A stretch of 6,359 bases of DNA from an uncultured Clostridia bacterium (GTDB lineage Bacteria > Bacillota > Clostridia > Oscillospirales > Butyricicoccaceae): assembly GCA_910589115.1 (NCBI GenBank), contig CAJUSB010000154.1:1-6359 (forward strand), in the 5' to 3' direction. Within the stretch, counting starts at the first letter, position 1; the number at the start of each line of letters is the position of its first letter. Under the pieces are notes generated by a model, which was not told the DNA's origin, ran no database searches, and saw only the letters and a program-made list of their open reading frames with translations. Position numbers and translations under genes: made by a program. Below, in pieces: positions 1-6,091 of the stretch.

Positions 1-42
1 CATAAGCGGCCTGGACGGCGTATTTTATCGAGAGGTATCTGA
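1..42 (+). CDS. 3' end of upstream gene, probably terminase large subunit (partial)
   Basis: Only the last codons of an upstream gene are present. The frame beginning at base 1 reads a basic tail ending RPGRRILSRGI and stops with TGA at 40-42, two bases before the next ATG. A second frame (bases 2-58, ending SENGDF) is also open and would overlap the next gene by 14 bases. I prefer the first because Arg-rich C-termini fit lambda GpA-type terminases and because the spacing matches the tight packing elsewhere, but the frame is not settled. The terminase identity rests on position: in lambda the order is A (large subunit), W, B. No domain is visible. Confidence 0.35.
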   Translation, partial: HKRPGRRILSRGI

Positions 43-44
43 AA

Positions 45-281
45 ATGGCGATTTTTAGCAAGGAACTTTGTCAGAAGAAACTAAACACCTGGCTGAAAGC
101 CGAAGAACGGATTGCAACCGGACAGCGGTATCAAATCGGTACACGTATGCTGACCCGCGCGGATTTGAAGGAAGTCCGGGAGGAAATGGAATACTGGGCC
201 AGCCGATTATCCGAGGCAGAGGTGGAGGAAAAGAACGGCGGCAGGAACCGGCTGTACCGCATTGTGCCGCGTGACCTGTAA
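45..281 (+). CDS. gpW-like head-tail joining protein (DUF6148 type)
   Basis: This 78-aa protein lies directly between the terminase end and the portal, the position of lambda gpW (68 aa). GpW-family proteins bind under the portal after packaging and help keep DNA in the head while creating the tail docking site. The layout fits: an N-terminal helix (about residues 7-22), a short hairpin around TGQRYQIGTRMLT (25-37), a second helix starting ADLKEVREEMEYWASRL (39-55), and a basic tail GRNRLYRIVPRDL (66-78). That pattern matches what I recall of DUF6148 proteins from clostridial prophages. The ATG at 45 has AGAGG at 31-35, nine bases upstream, and no earlier start exists in frame because of a TAA at 3-5. 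Family-level assignment is good; the joining role is inferred from gpW and from position. Confidence 0.75.
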   Translation: MAIFSKELCQKKLNTWLKAEERIATGQRYQIGTRMLTRADLKEVREEMEYWASRLSEAEVEEKNGGRNRLYRIVPRDL

Positions 282-289
282 AGGAGGTG
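280..289 (+). promoter_or_regulatory. Ribosome binding site that fixes the portal start
   Basis: AAAGGAGGTG is a near-perfect anti-Shine-Dalgarno match. Its AGGAGG core (282-287) lies seven bases before the in-frame GTG at 295. It overlaps the last bases of the preceding stop codon (TAA 279-281). The farther in-frame TTG at 262 lies upstream of the site, and the in-frame ATG at 310 is 22 bases away, so the GTG is the best start. The ATG at 302 is out of frame. Confidence 0.8.
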
Positions 290-294
290 TCGAG

Positions 295-1941
295 GTGCCA
301 TATGAAAAAATGAGCCTTTTTGACCGGGCGGTTGCCGCAGTTGCTCCGGTGCACGCCTGCAAAAGAGCAATGGCGAGAAAACGGTTGTCAGTGATTGACA
401 GCGGTTACGGGAACTACGGTGCAAACCACATCAAGAAAAGCATGATCGGATGGATGTACCACGGCGGCAGTGCCAAGGAGGATATTGAGGACAATATTGA
501 CACGCTCCGCCAGCGCAGCCGGGATGCATATATGGGCGTTCCTGTTGCCACGGCCTCCCTGAAAACGCTTCGGACAAACGTTATAGCCGGAGGGCTGATC
601 CCTGCGCCGCAGATCGATGCAGATTTTTTGAAGCTGACCGATGAACAGGTGCGGGAGCTTCAGGCCCAGATCGTCAGGGAATTTGATTTGTGGGCGGATA
701 CACCAACATGTGATGCAGACCAGATCGACAACTTCTATTCGCTCCAACAGCTTGCCTATTTGTCTTATCTGATGAGTGGAGATTCGATTGTACTTTTGCC
801 AATGAAGCAGCAGGTCGGACAGCCTTATAGTCTGCGGATACGTCTGATCGAGGCTGACCGGATATGCAGCCCTGATATGTATGACCGGCTGGTTCCGTGC
901 GAGGTGTACGGGCACAAAGTCCAAAGCATTGTGCAGGGTGTAGAAACAGATGCAGACGGCATGGTAATTGCTTATTGGATATGCAACCGGCACCCACTCT
1001 CCAACGATGCGGCGGCACAGCCGGACGGGATCAAGTGGGAACGTGTGGAAGCCTATGGAAAAACGACTGGCAGACGGAATGTTCTCCATATTATGACCCG
1101 CGAACGGCCTGGGCAAAGACGCGGCGCGCCAACGCTTGCCCCGGTGTTGGAAACCTTAAAACAGCTTGGGCGTTACACAGATGCAGAAATAGAGGCGGCC
1201 CTTATCGGCGCTTTGTTCACCGTGTTCATCAAGTCGGATCTGCCATCCGATAGTAAACCGTTTGGAGAGGTCATCCCACAGGAACAGCTGATTGACGAAG
1301 ACGATCAAAGGAGTATAGAAATTGGGAGTGGTTCTGTTGCCAGTCTTGCACCAGGGGAAAGCACGGAATTTGTAGATCCGAAGCACCCCAACACCGGCTA
1401 TGACGCTTTTACCGATGCGCTAATTAAGCAAATTGGTGCGGCGCTGGAAATCCCGCCGGAAGTGCTGTTCAAGCAGTTTATTGCATCTTACAGCGCGGCG
1501 CGGGGTGCACTCAATGAATTTTGGCGTTCCTGCGGTATGATGCGGGGCTGGTTCATTGATGATTTCTGCCAGCCGGTCTATGAGGCCTGGTTTATGGAGG
1601 CAGTAGCACGCGGACGGATTCATGCCCCGGGATTTTTTTCAGACCCGGCGATCCAGAAAGCATACATGGGCTGTGTGTGGAACGGTCCGGCACGAACGAA
1701 CCTGAACCCGGTGCAGGAGGTAACCGCCGCAGAGAAGCGTGTAGAAAATTGTTTCAGCACTGCGCAGGAGGAAACCGCCCAGATGACCGGCGGCGACTTC
1801 ACAAGAAACGTCCGCCAGCGGGTAATAGAAGCAAAGATGAAACAGGAAGTAGATGAAATTGTACATCCGCAGCCAGCGAAACATGATGAGCTGATTGGAA
1901 ATGCCAACTGGCCGTGGCGGACGGAGAAAAAACATGCCTAA
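295..1941 (+). CDS. Phage portal protein, lambda gpB family
   Basis: With the GTG start this is 548 aa, close to lambda gpB (533 aa). Portals form a dodecameric ring at one capsid vertex, nucleate head assembly, and are the channel through which terminase pumps DNA. Recognisable lambda-portal features in order are: a basic N-terminus; a segment around SGDS (161-164) in the stem-proximal domain; RPGQRRGAP (271-279) after a His-containing strand, as in the family's PGQ-RG motif; FVDPKHPN (359-366); and YSAAR followed by GALNEFWR (399-411), the conserved Ser-Ala-Arg/EFW signature near the C-terminal third. The last 60 residues are charged and helical, as usual for the crown or internal end. The GTG start is chosen because of the strong ribosome binding site at 280-289. 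The 3' end overlaps the protease gene by 8 bases. I see no truncation or frameshift. Confidence 0.95.
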   Translation: MPYEKMSLFDRAVAAVAPVHACKRAMARKRLSVIDSGYGNYGANHIKKSMIGWMYHGGSAKEDIEDNIDTLRQRSRDAYMGVPVATASLKTLRTNVIAGGLIPAPQIDADFLKLTDEQVRELQAQIVREFDLWADTPTCDADQIDNFYSLQQLAYLSYLMSGDSIVLLPMKQQVGQPYSLRIRLIEADRICSPDMYDRLVPCEVYGHKVQSIVQGVETDADGMVIAYWICNRHPLSNDAAAQPDGIKWERVEAYGKTTGRRNVLHIMTRERPGQRRGAPTLAPVLETLKQLGRYTDAEIEAALIGALFTVFIKSDLPSDSKPFGEVIPQEQLIDEDDQRSIEIGSGSVASLAPGESTEFVDPKHPNTGYDAFTDALIKQIGAALEIPPEVLFKQFIASYSAARGALNEFWRSCGMMRGWFIDDFCQPVYEAWFMEAVARGRIHAPGFFSDPAIQKAYMGCVWNGPARTNLNPVQEVTAAEKRVENCFSTAQEETAQMTGGDFTRNVRQRVIEAKMKQEVDEIVHPQPAKHDELIGNANWPWRTEKKHA

Positions 1942-3034
1942 AAAATTTTGGAGCTTTCAGAACAGCGCAGACGGCACACGTGCCGAGCTGCTGCTGTATG
2001 GTGATATTTCAAACAGTACATGGTGGGGGGATGAAGTAACCCCCAAGCAGTTTGCGGACGACCTGAATGAACTGGGGCCTGTAACTGAAATCACGGTGCG
2101 GATCAACAGCTGCGGCGGTGATGTATTTGCCGCGCAGACCATCGGGAATCTGCTGGAACAGCATAGGGCAGCCGTAACGGCGCGGATTGACGGCCTCTGT
2201 GCAAGTGCCGCAACGATTATTGCCTGCCATTGCGACAAGGTGATCGCGGCAAATGACAGCACCTATATGGTACATCCGGTTCGGATGGGTATTTTCGGAT
2301 ATGTAGACGAAACCAAGCTAAAGGAATGCCAGGGTGCACTGGACACGATCCGGGAGAGTATTCTTTCCCTGTATATTAAAAAAACAGGGCGGGACAAGGA
2401 AGAGGTTGCCGGATGGATGGACGCTACCAGCTGGTGGACCAGCGAGCAGGCCAAAGCAAATGGATTTGTAGATGAGCTGGCCGACGATGGGGAGAAGCCC
2501 GTTGTTGAGAACCGCGACGGCATATTATTTGTGAACAGTATCAGTATGAACCTGCCTTTTGACAAAGCGCCCGAATTGGTGCGGAGCAGTTTGGCAGTGG
2601 TCCAAGCTGCCAGTGGTTCCGAAAAAGCAGTATCAACTGCGGCGGCGAAAAACAGCAAGGAGGAAAAGAACGTGGAAATCAAAACAGTGGATGATCTGCG
2701 CAGGGAATACCCGGCCCTGGTTGACCAGATCGAACGGGCAGCAGCGCAGAACGCAGTAAGCGAAGAGCGCCAGCGGATTCAGGACATTGAGGAAATGGCA
2801 ATGCCCGGAACGGAAGCCGTGACCGCAGAGGCCAAGTTTACAAAGCCTATGAGTGCCAGCGACTACGCCAAAACGGCTATGAAGCTGATCAAGAACCAAG
2901 GCGCGGAAATGCTGAACAACATGCAAAAGGACGCAGACAGCAGCGGCGTAAACGGTGTAAAAAATCAGCCGCCCAAGACCGGCGGCGAAGATGAATTTAT
3001 GAATTCGATCAAAGAACTGGGACGCGAGAAATAA
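1934..3034 (+). CDS. ClpP-related head maturation protease, with scaffold-like C-terminus
   Basis: A 366-aa protein placed between portal and decoration/capsid genes, like lambda gpC. The N-terminal 200 residues are a ClpP/S14-type serine protease: VRINSCGGDVFAA (55-67) carries the Gly-Gly of the oxyanion region, GLCASAAT (87-94) holds the likely nucleophile Ser91, YMVHP (111-115) holds His114, and WMDATSWWTSEQAKANGFVD (161-180) has the likely third member Asp163 and the usual ClpP-like 'EA..GLVD' end. A variable linker (about 205-246) leads to a charged helical region (247-366) that looks like a scaffold. These enzymes cut scaffold and often portal or capsid ends during procapsid maturation, inside the head. 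The ATG at 1934 has GGAG at 1923-1926 and overlaps the portal stop, suggesting coupling; the ORF is open further upstream, but only inside the portal gene. The intact triad indicates an active enzyme. Confidence 0.92.
   Translation: MPKKFWSFQNSADGTRAELLLYGDISNSTWWGDEVTPKQFADDLNELGPVTEITVRINSCGGDVFAAQTIGNLLEQHRAAVTARIDGLCASAATIIACHCDKVIAANDSTYMVHPVRMGIFGYVDETKLKECQGALDTIRESILSLYIKKTGRDKEEVAGWMDATSWWTSEQAKANGFVDELADDGEKPVVENRDGILFVNSISMNLPFDKAPELVRSSLAVVQAASGSEKAVSTAAAKNSKEEKNVEIKTVDDLRREYPALVDQIERAAAQNAVSEERQRIQDIEEMAMPGTEAVTAEAKFTKPMSASDYAKTAMKLIKNQGAEMLNNMQKDADSSGVNGVKNQPPKTGGEDEFMNSIKELGREK
2657..2663 (+). promoter_or_regulatory. Internal ribosome binding site within the protease gene
   Basis: AAGGAGG, inside the protease coding sequence (codons for Lys-Glu-Glu at protein residues 242-244), sits eight bases before an in-frame GTG at 2672. 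It is as strong as the sites used by the portal and capsid genes and stronger than the protease gene's own site. It falls exactly at the linker between the protease domain and the scaffold-like region, the place where lambda starts Nu3 inside C. Confidence 0.6.
2672..3034 (+). CDS. Probable nested scaffold protein (lambda Nu3-like), same frame as the protease
   Basis: Translation from the internal GTG would give a 120-aa protein identical to protease residues 247-366. It begins MEIKTVDDLRREYPALVDQI and is rich in charged residues and Ala, with a probable long helix across VDQIERAAAQNAVSEERQRI and the following acidic stretch. The end is flexible (GVKNQPPKTGG) followed by a short amphipathic helix (EFMNSIKELGREK). 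In lambda, gene Nu3 is an in-frame 3' part of gene C and makes the scaffold that the protease binds through the shared sequence. Here the same arrangement is inferred from the internal ribosome binding site, the domain boundary and the lack of any other scaffold gene in the cluster. A stretch beginning with this KTVDDLRREYPALVDQI-type motif is, from memory, a conserved module at the end of clostridial phage proteases. Separate expression is not proven. Confidence 0.6.
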   Translation: MEIKTVDDLRREYPALVDQIERAAAQNAVSEERQRIQDIEEMAMPGTEAVTAEAKFTKPMSASDYAKTAMKLIKNQGAEMLNNMQKDADSSGVNGVKNQPPKTGGEDEFMNSIKELGREK

Positions 3035-3045
3035 AGGAGAATACC

Positions 3046-3381
3046 ATGGGAATGAATTTGGCAAGGCAGACATTCAGCACCGCGCCGAATTACTTCATTG
3101 CAGGCGCAAACATCGGCATTACTACAGCGGTGAAGGAGGCTGGTACGGATATTCCGGAACACACGCCCGTCTTGCTGGCAGACGGAAAGGTATCTGCTAT
3201 TGCATCTGCTGATGCATTGGAGGGGCTTTACGGGGTGTCCGCAGACAGCGCGGAGGTCGGAAAGGACACGGTGATTTACCTGACCGGCGAGTTTTTTGCA
3301 AACGGTCTCGTTCTGCCGGAGGGCGTGACGGCTGCAAACGTTGAAACGGCCCTGCGTAAAATCGGGATTTTTTTGAAGTAA
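3046..3381 (+). CDS. Head decoration protein, lambda gpD-like
   Basis: A 111-aa protein, essentially the size of lambda gpD (110 aa), directly upstream of the major capsid gene as in lambda. GpD-type proteins sit as trimers on the outside of the expanded capsid and stabilise it against DNA pressure. The sequence is mostly beta-strand: a flexible N-terminal arm (residues 1-20), HTPVLLADGKVSAIA (39-53), an LEGLYGVSADSAEVGKDTV stretch (58-76), IYLTGEFFANGLVLP (77-91), and a short C-terminal helix with Ile-Gly-Ile-Phe at the end. The 'PVLL..GKV......D...GV........D..V.YLTGEF' pattern is typical of this family in Firmicutes phages. The start has AAGGAG at 3034-3039, six bases from the ATG. An alternative ATG lies two codons later. 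It follows the protease stop by 11 bases. Confidence 0.85.
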   Translation: MGMNLARQTFSTAPNYFIAGANIGITTAVKEAGTDIPEHTPVLLADGKVSAIASADALEGLYGVSADSAEVGKDTVIYLTGEFFANGLVLPEGVTAANVETALRKIGIFLK

Positions 3382-3396
3382 GGAGGATAAAAGACT

Positions 3397-4449
3397 ATGC
3401 CGAACGTGATTGATATTTACCAGCCCCGTTATCTTGCGGAGGTTGTGCGTCAGGCACCGCCGCTGCATACGTTTTTCCGGGATACGTTTTTCACGAACGT
3501 AAGGACCTTTGTGACCGAACGAGTAGACATTGATATTATAAAGGGTAACCGGCGTATGGCAGCATTCGTTCATCCGAAGGCAGGCGGGCAGGTGCTGGAA
3601 TCGGAGGGCTACGAGACCGAGAGTTATGCAGCCCCGCTGATCAACCCATACGACGTGACGACCGCAGAGCGGTTTATGACCCGTTTGCCGGGGGAAGACC
3701 TGTACAGCGGCATGACACCCGCACAGCGTGCCGCCCGGCAGCTGGTGGACGAATATATGCGGCTGAATGACGCGGCAACCCGCCGTGAAGAGTGGATGGC
3801 CGCGCAGGCCATCACCACCGGAAGGATTCCTGTTAAGGGAAAGGGCGTTGATGAGGTCATTGACTTTGGATTCACGAATAAGAAAACCCTGACCGGCACC
3901 GCGCAGTGGGGAAAAAGCGCCGCAAAGATACGCGATAATTTGAGCGCCTGGGTAGATGAAGTCTCAGTCCACGGGTTCTCAAATGTTGATATGGCGATTC
4001 TTGGAAAGAATGCGCTTCAGGCGTTCCTTGCAGATGAAAGTATCTATAAAGCGCTGGATAATCGCCGGATGATTCTTGGGGAAATCGCACCCCGCAATCT
4101 TCCGAACGGCGTGCGCTATATTGGTTGGCTGGCAGACCCCGGTCTTGAATTGTACGCCTATAACGAGGTTTATCTGGATGACTGGACAAACCCGGAAAAC
4201 CCGGTAACAAAGCCGTTAATGCCGGAAAATAAGGTTATTCTTGCCCCGAGTAATCCGGGCTTTATGAGAGCCTATGGCGCGTGCGGCTACATTGAAGACA
4301 GCAGCAAAGAATGGGTGACCTCCCAAACGGCGCGTTTGCTGCGCTGTTATGTAAAGCACAGCCCGGACCGCCGTATCCTGGAGTTGCAGACAAGACCCCT
4401 GATGATTCCGGATCGTGTGGACAGCTGGCTTGTTGCAGAGGTGTGCTGA
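3397..4449 (+). CDS. Major capsid protein, lambda gpE family
   Basis: A 350-aa protein, close to lambda gpE (341 aa), with an HK97-type fold expected. Family features are a start of about 25 residues ending in PPLHTFFRDTFF (21-32), the FVHPKAGG segment (57-64) leading to the strand region, INPYDVTTAERFMTRLPGED (82-101), and the very characteristic RREEWMAAQAITTGRIPV (129-146). A C-terminal half with strand-rich A-domain-like sequence ends at TRPLMIPDRVDSWLVAEVC. It should form the icosahedral shell around the scaffold and be the most abundant product of the operon. That fits its strong AGGAGG (3381-3386), ten bases before the ATG, which overlaps the decoration gene's TAA. No N-terminal delta domain of HK97 type is present, consistent with a separate scaffold. 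It ends in TGATG, overlapping the next start by one base. Confidence 0.94.
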   Translation: MPNVIDIYQPRYLAEVVRQAPPLHTFFRDTFFTNVRTFVTERVDIDIIKGNRRMAAFVHPKAGGQVLESEGYETESYAAPLINPYDVTTAERFMTRLPGEDLYSGMTPAQRAARQLVDEYMRLNDAATRREEWMAAQAITTGRIPVKGKGVDEVIDFGFTNKKTLTGTAQWGKSAAKIRDNLSAWVDEVSVHGFSNVDMAILGKNALQAFLADESIYKALDNRRMILGEIAPRNLPNGVRYIGWLADPGLELYAYNEVYLDDWTNPENPVTKPLMPENKVILAPSNPGFMRAYGACGYIEDSSKEWVTSQTARLLRCYVKHSPDRRILELQTRPLMIPDRVDSWLVAEVC

Positions 4450-4451
4450 TG
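4447..4451 (+). promoter_or_regulatory. TGATG stop/start overlap coupling capsid and next gene
   Basis: The capsid TGA (4447-4449) shares its A with the ATG (4449-4451) of the following gene. A GAGG at 4438-4441, inside the capsid's last codons, is suitably spaced at seven bases. This decides the start of the 137-aa gene over the open extension upstream and suggests termination-reinitiation by ribosomes finishing the capsid. Confidence 0.75.
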
Positions 4452-4862
4452 GCGCTGTTTGAACTGGAACAGCATTACGAGAACGGACAGCCGGAATACC
4501 ATGTGCCGACCTTCCGGGAGTGTGCGGAGGAAGATATTGACCTGGCATTTTTTGAAGCAAACGAACATGCCGCGTTATGGAAGGTGAACGGCAAGGAAAC
4601 ACTCGTAATCTTTGAAAGTGATGATCTCCGGGACCGATCGGCGCACTGGGAAGCCGGAGCAAAGCAGAATTTCGATACCGCGCTGTATGTAAGGAACACA
4701 GTTTTACACATCCGGGTAAAAGACTATGGCCCGAATCCGCAAAACGGAAAGTACCTGATAATGGAAAACGAAAAGGGCCGCAAGAGGAAATACTCCATCA
4801 CAAAGTGTGAAGAGGAGGACGGCATTTACCGGATGATCCTGGAGCGGGTGAAGTCGCCGTGA
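4449..4862 (+). CDS. Small phage structural protein, candidate gpFII-like head-tail connector
   Basis: A 137-aa protein I cannot assign with certainty. It lies after the capsid gene and before the gpZ-like gene, where lambda has FI and FII. The N-terminal half is acidic and carries VNGKETLVIFESDDL (46-60) and HWEAGAKQNFDTALYVRNTV (66-85). The C-terminal half reads as short beta strands: HIRVKDYG (87-94), GKYLIME (100-106), KRKYSITKCEEEDGIYRMIL (112-131). The latter resembles the last strands of FII/stopper proteins ('G..L.I....F.V......DG...L.L'). On that basis a connector that closes the portal and receives the tail is the best guess. The long N-terminal extension is not FII-like and could be something else. 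The start is set by the TGATG overlap; the end overlaps the next gene by four bases. Confidence 0.45.
   Translation: MALFELEQHYENGQPEYHVPTFRECAEEDIDLAFFEANEHAALWKVNGKETLVIFESDDLRDRSAHWEAGAKQNFDTALYVRNTVLHIRVKDYGPNPQNGKYLIMENEKGRKRKYSITKCEEEDGIYRMILERVKSP
4859..4862 (+). promoter_or_regulatory. GTGA start/stop overlap at the gpZ-like gene
   Basis: GTG (4859-4861) overlaps TGA (4860-4862) of the 137-aa gene. The nearest ribosome-binding-like sequence is GGAG at 4841-4844, fourteen bases away and therefore weak, so translation probably depends on ribosomes arriving from the upstream gene. A later in-frame ATG at 4889 has no good site either. Confidence 0.65.
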
Positions 4863-5560
4863 GCCATGTAACCTATCATCACGGGGCCATGACCATCATC
4901 GTTGACGGCCTGGAAGATGTATCAAAGGCGCTCGGCAGCCTGAAAGGCAAGACCCCGGCAGCGGCAAAGGTGGCGATCAACGCTGCCGCGCGGCAGGCGA
5001 GGAAATCCATGATTGCCGCTGCAAAGGCGCGGTATGCAGTCAACGCAAGAGGTCTCAAACATCTGAAAGTCTTGAAACAGGAAAAGCGGGCGACCAATGC
5101 GGATTTGAGTGCAACGCTCCATATCAATACAATGCGTAATGATCTGGGCTATTTTAAGACAAATCCGCCGGTGCCAAAGCATTTTACCGGCACGGCCTGG
5201 AAGCAGGGTCCGGCTGTATGGCAGGGCAAGGTACTGCGAAGCAGCAGCATGGACCCGCTGCCCGGAAAGGGCAACAAAGCAAAAGCCTTTTTAGCGGAAT
5301 TCAAAAGCGGCCACGTCGGTATGGTGCAGCGTATTATTGGTTCAGACAGCGGGCGCGAAACAACGAAAAGCGGCGCTCCCCGCTGGCGCAACAGCAAAGG
5401 CAAAGTGGAAAAGCTGGTGACGCTGGGAAGCCCAAGCGCAACCGCAATGCATCGTAGGATATGGCTGGATGTTGAGCCGGAAGTGGAGGCCTATTTAATA
5501 AGCCGCCTTGAGGAACAGGTGCAAATTATTCTTGACCGTGCTGCGGGGAGGCATAAATAA
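4859..5560 (+). CDS. Minor tail protein, lambda gpZ-like
   Basis: A 233-aa protein with the build of lambda gpZ (192 aa): a short N-terminal strand and helix VDGLEDVSKALGSLKGKTPA (15-34), then an Ala/Lys/Arg-rich helix AAAKVAINAAARQARKSMIA (34-53) comparable with gpZ's 'AAAMAINRVASSA', an 'R....V......L' region (57-70), a central beta region, and FLAEFKSGHVGMVQRIIG (144-161), which matches gpZ's 'FIQQLKNGRWHVMQRV'. After that come the KVEKLVTLGSPS segment (182-193) and a C-terminal helix typical of the family. GpZ acts at the head-proximal tail end and is needed for proper DNA positioning and infectivity rather than for particle assembly. The extra 40 residues relative to lambda are spread over the N-terminus and the stretch after residue 161 (SDSGRETTKSGAPRWRN). 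The GTG start is chosen for the GTGA overlap; ATG 4889 (residue 11) is the alternative. Confidence 0.82.
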   Translation: MSHVTYHHGAMTIIVDGLEDVSKALGSLKGKTPAAAKVAINAAARQARKSMIAAAKARYAVNARGLKHLKVLKQEKRATNADLSATLHINTMRNDLGYFKTNPPVPKHFTGTAWKQGPAVWQGKVLRSSSMDPLPGKGNKAKAFLAEFKSGHVGMVQRIIGSDSGRETTKSGAPRWRNSKGKVEKLVTLGSPSATAMHRRIWLDVEPEVEAYLISRLEEQVQIILDRAAGRHK

Positions 5561-5562
5561 TC

Positions 5563-6090
5563 ATGAAAAATTATCACAAGGCCATACAGGATGCCGGAAT
5601 CGGGCGAACGCCGCAGCTCTGTCAGGATGCCATGATCGAAATGCTGAAAGAACTGTTTGACGGGAAACTGTACAACGGCCAGGAGGGGCGGAAGCCGCTG
5701 AAATTTTTCAAGCAGGATCTTCCGATCCCGACAGGGTTCGATGATGATGTTGACACAGACAAAGCGTCAGCCCCTTATATTCTGGTTCAAATGACCGGCG
5801 GCGAAATCGCAGACGACAACAGCCCACAGACGGTGGATTTCAGTATTGTGATCTGCGCTTACGACGAAGGGATCGAACGAGAGGGCTATCAGGATGTCGC
5901 CAACATCAAAGAAGATATTATACAGCGGATCTGTTCCGCGCCGTATTTCGGCGGTTCGTTCACCATTTTGAAGCCGATTGCGTGGGCATTGCAGGCGGAT
6001 AAATCAGACCCGTATTATTACGGGGCCTGCGTCCTGACGTGCACTGCCCCGGCAATGACACAGGATTCCGTATTGAAGGAGTTGATATAA
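5563..6090 (+). CDS. Candidate tail terminator / tail completion protein (gpU position)
   Basis: A 175-aa protein directly after the gpZ-like gene, where lambda has the tail terminator gpU. It has an N-terminal helix (AMIEMLKELFDG, 23-34), a variable region PLKFFKQDLPIPTGFDDDVD, then an alpha/beta core: APYILVQMTGGEI (70-82), VDFSIVICAYDEG (91-103), a helix VANIKEDIIQRICSAPYF (112-129), and a closing hairpin whose 'DPYYYGACVLTCTAP' (149-163) resembles the 'YPYYxG...T' end of terminator-like proteins. Such proteins form a hexameric ring that stops tail-tube growth and binds the head connector. The assignment is from position and fold-like pattern, without a signature motif. GGGAGG at 5546-5551 lies eleven bases from the ATG. 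Confidence 0.55.
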   Translation: MKNYHKAIQDAGIGRTPQLCQDAMIEMLKELFDGKLYNGQEGRKPLKFFKQDLPIPTGFDDDVDTDKASAPYILVQMTGGEIADDNSPQTVDFSIVICAYDEGIEREGYQDVANIKEDIIQRICSAPYFGGSFTILKPIAWALQADKSDPYYYGACVLTCTAPAMTQDSVLKELI

Positions 6091-6091
6091 C

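Noticed and set aside
388..1116. Long antisense open frame (242 codons) opposite the portal gene
   Set aside because: It lies wholly opposite a clear portal gene, has a Cys/His/Arg-rich composition typical of a shadow frame, no convincing ribosome binding site, and no recognisable domain.
1766..1785. AGGAGG followed by an in-frame ATG near the portal's 3' end, a possible internal start
   Set aside because: The spacing is long (11 bases), the product would be a short tail of about 52 residues, and there is no domain boundary or known precedent at this place, so chance is likely given the Gln-Glu-Glu codons.
3133..3139. AAGGAGG inside the decoration gene
   Set aside because: No ATG, GTG or TTG follows at a usable distance; it simply encodes Lys-Glu-Ala.
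3361..3396. T-rich run at the end of the decoration gene, considered as a terminator
   Set aside because: The T run lies within coding sequence, no stable GC hairpin precedes it, and the capsid gene's ribosome binding site follows at once.
2965..3573. Antisense open frame (202 codons) spanning the protease end, decoration gene and capsid start
   Set aside because: It crosses three well-supported genes on the other strand and its composition is shadow-like.
4216..4662. Antisense open frame across the capsid end and the 137-aa gene
   Set aside because: It opposes two coupled genes and has Pro/Arg/His-rich shadow composition with no motif.
4813..4835. AGGAGG with an ATG downstream near the end of the 137-aa gene
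   Set aside because: The ATG is about 14 bases away, is in the same frame, and would give only nine residues. It is also too far from the GTG at 4859 to be that gene's site.
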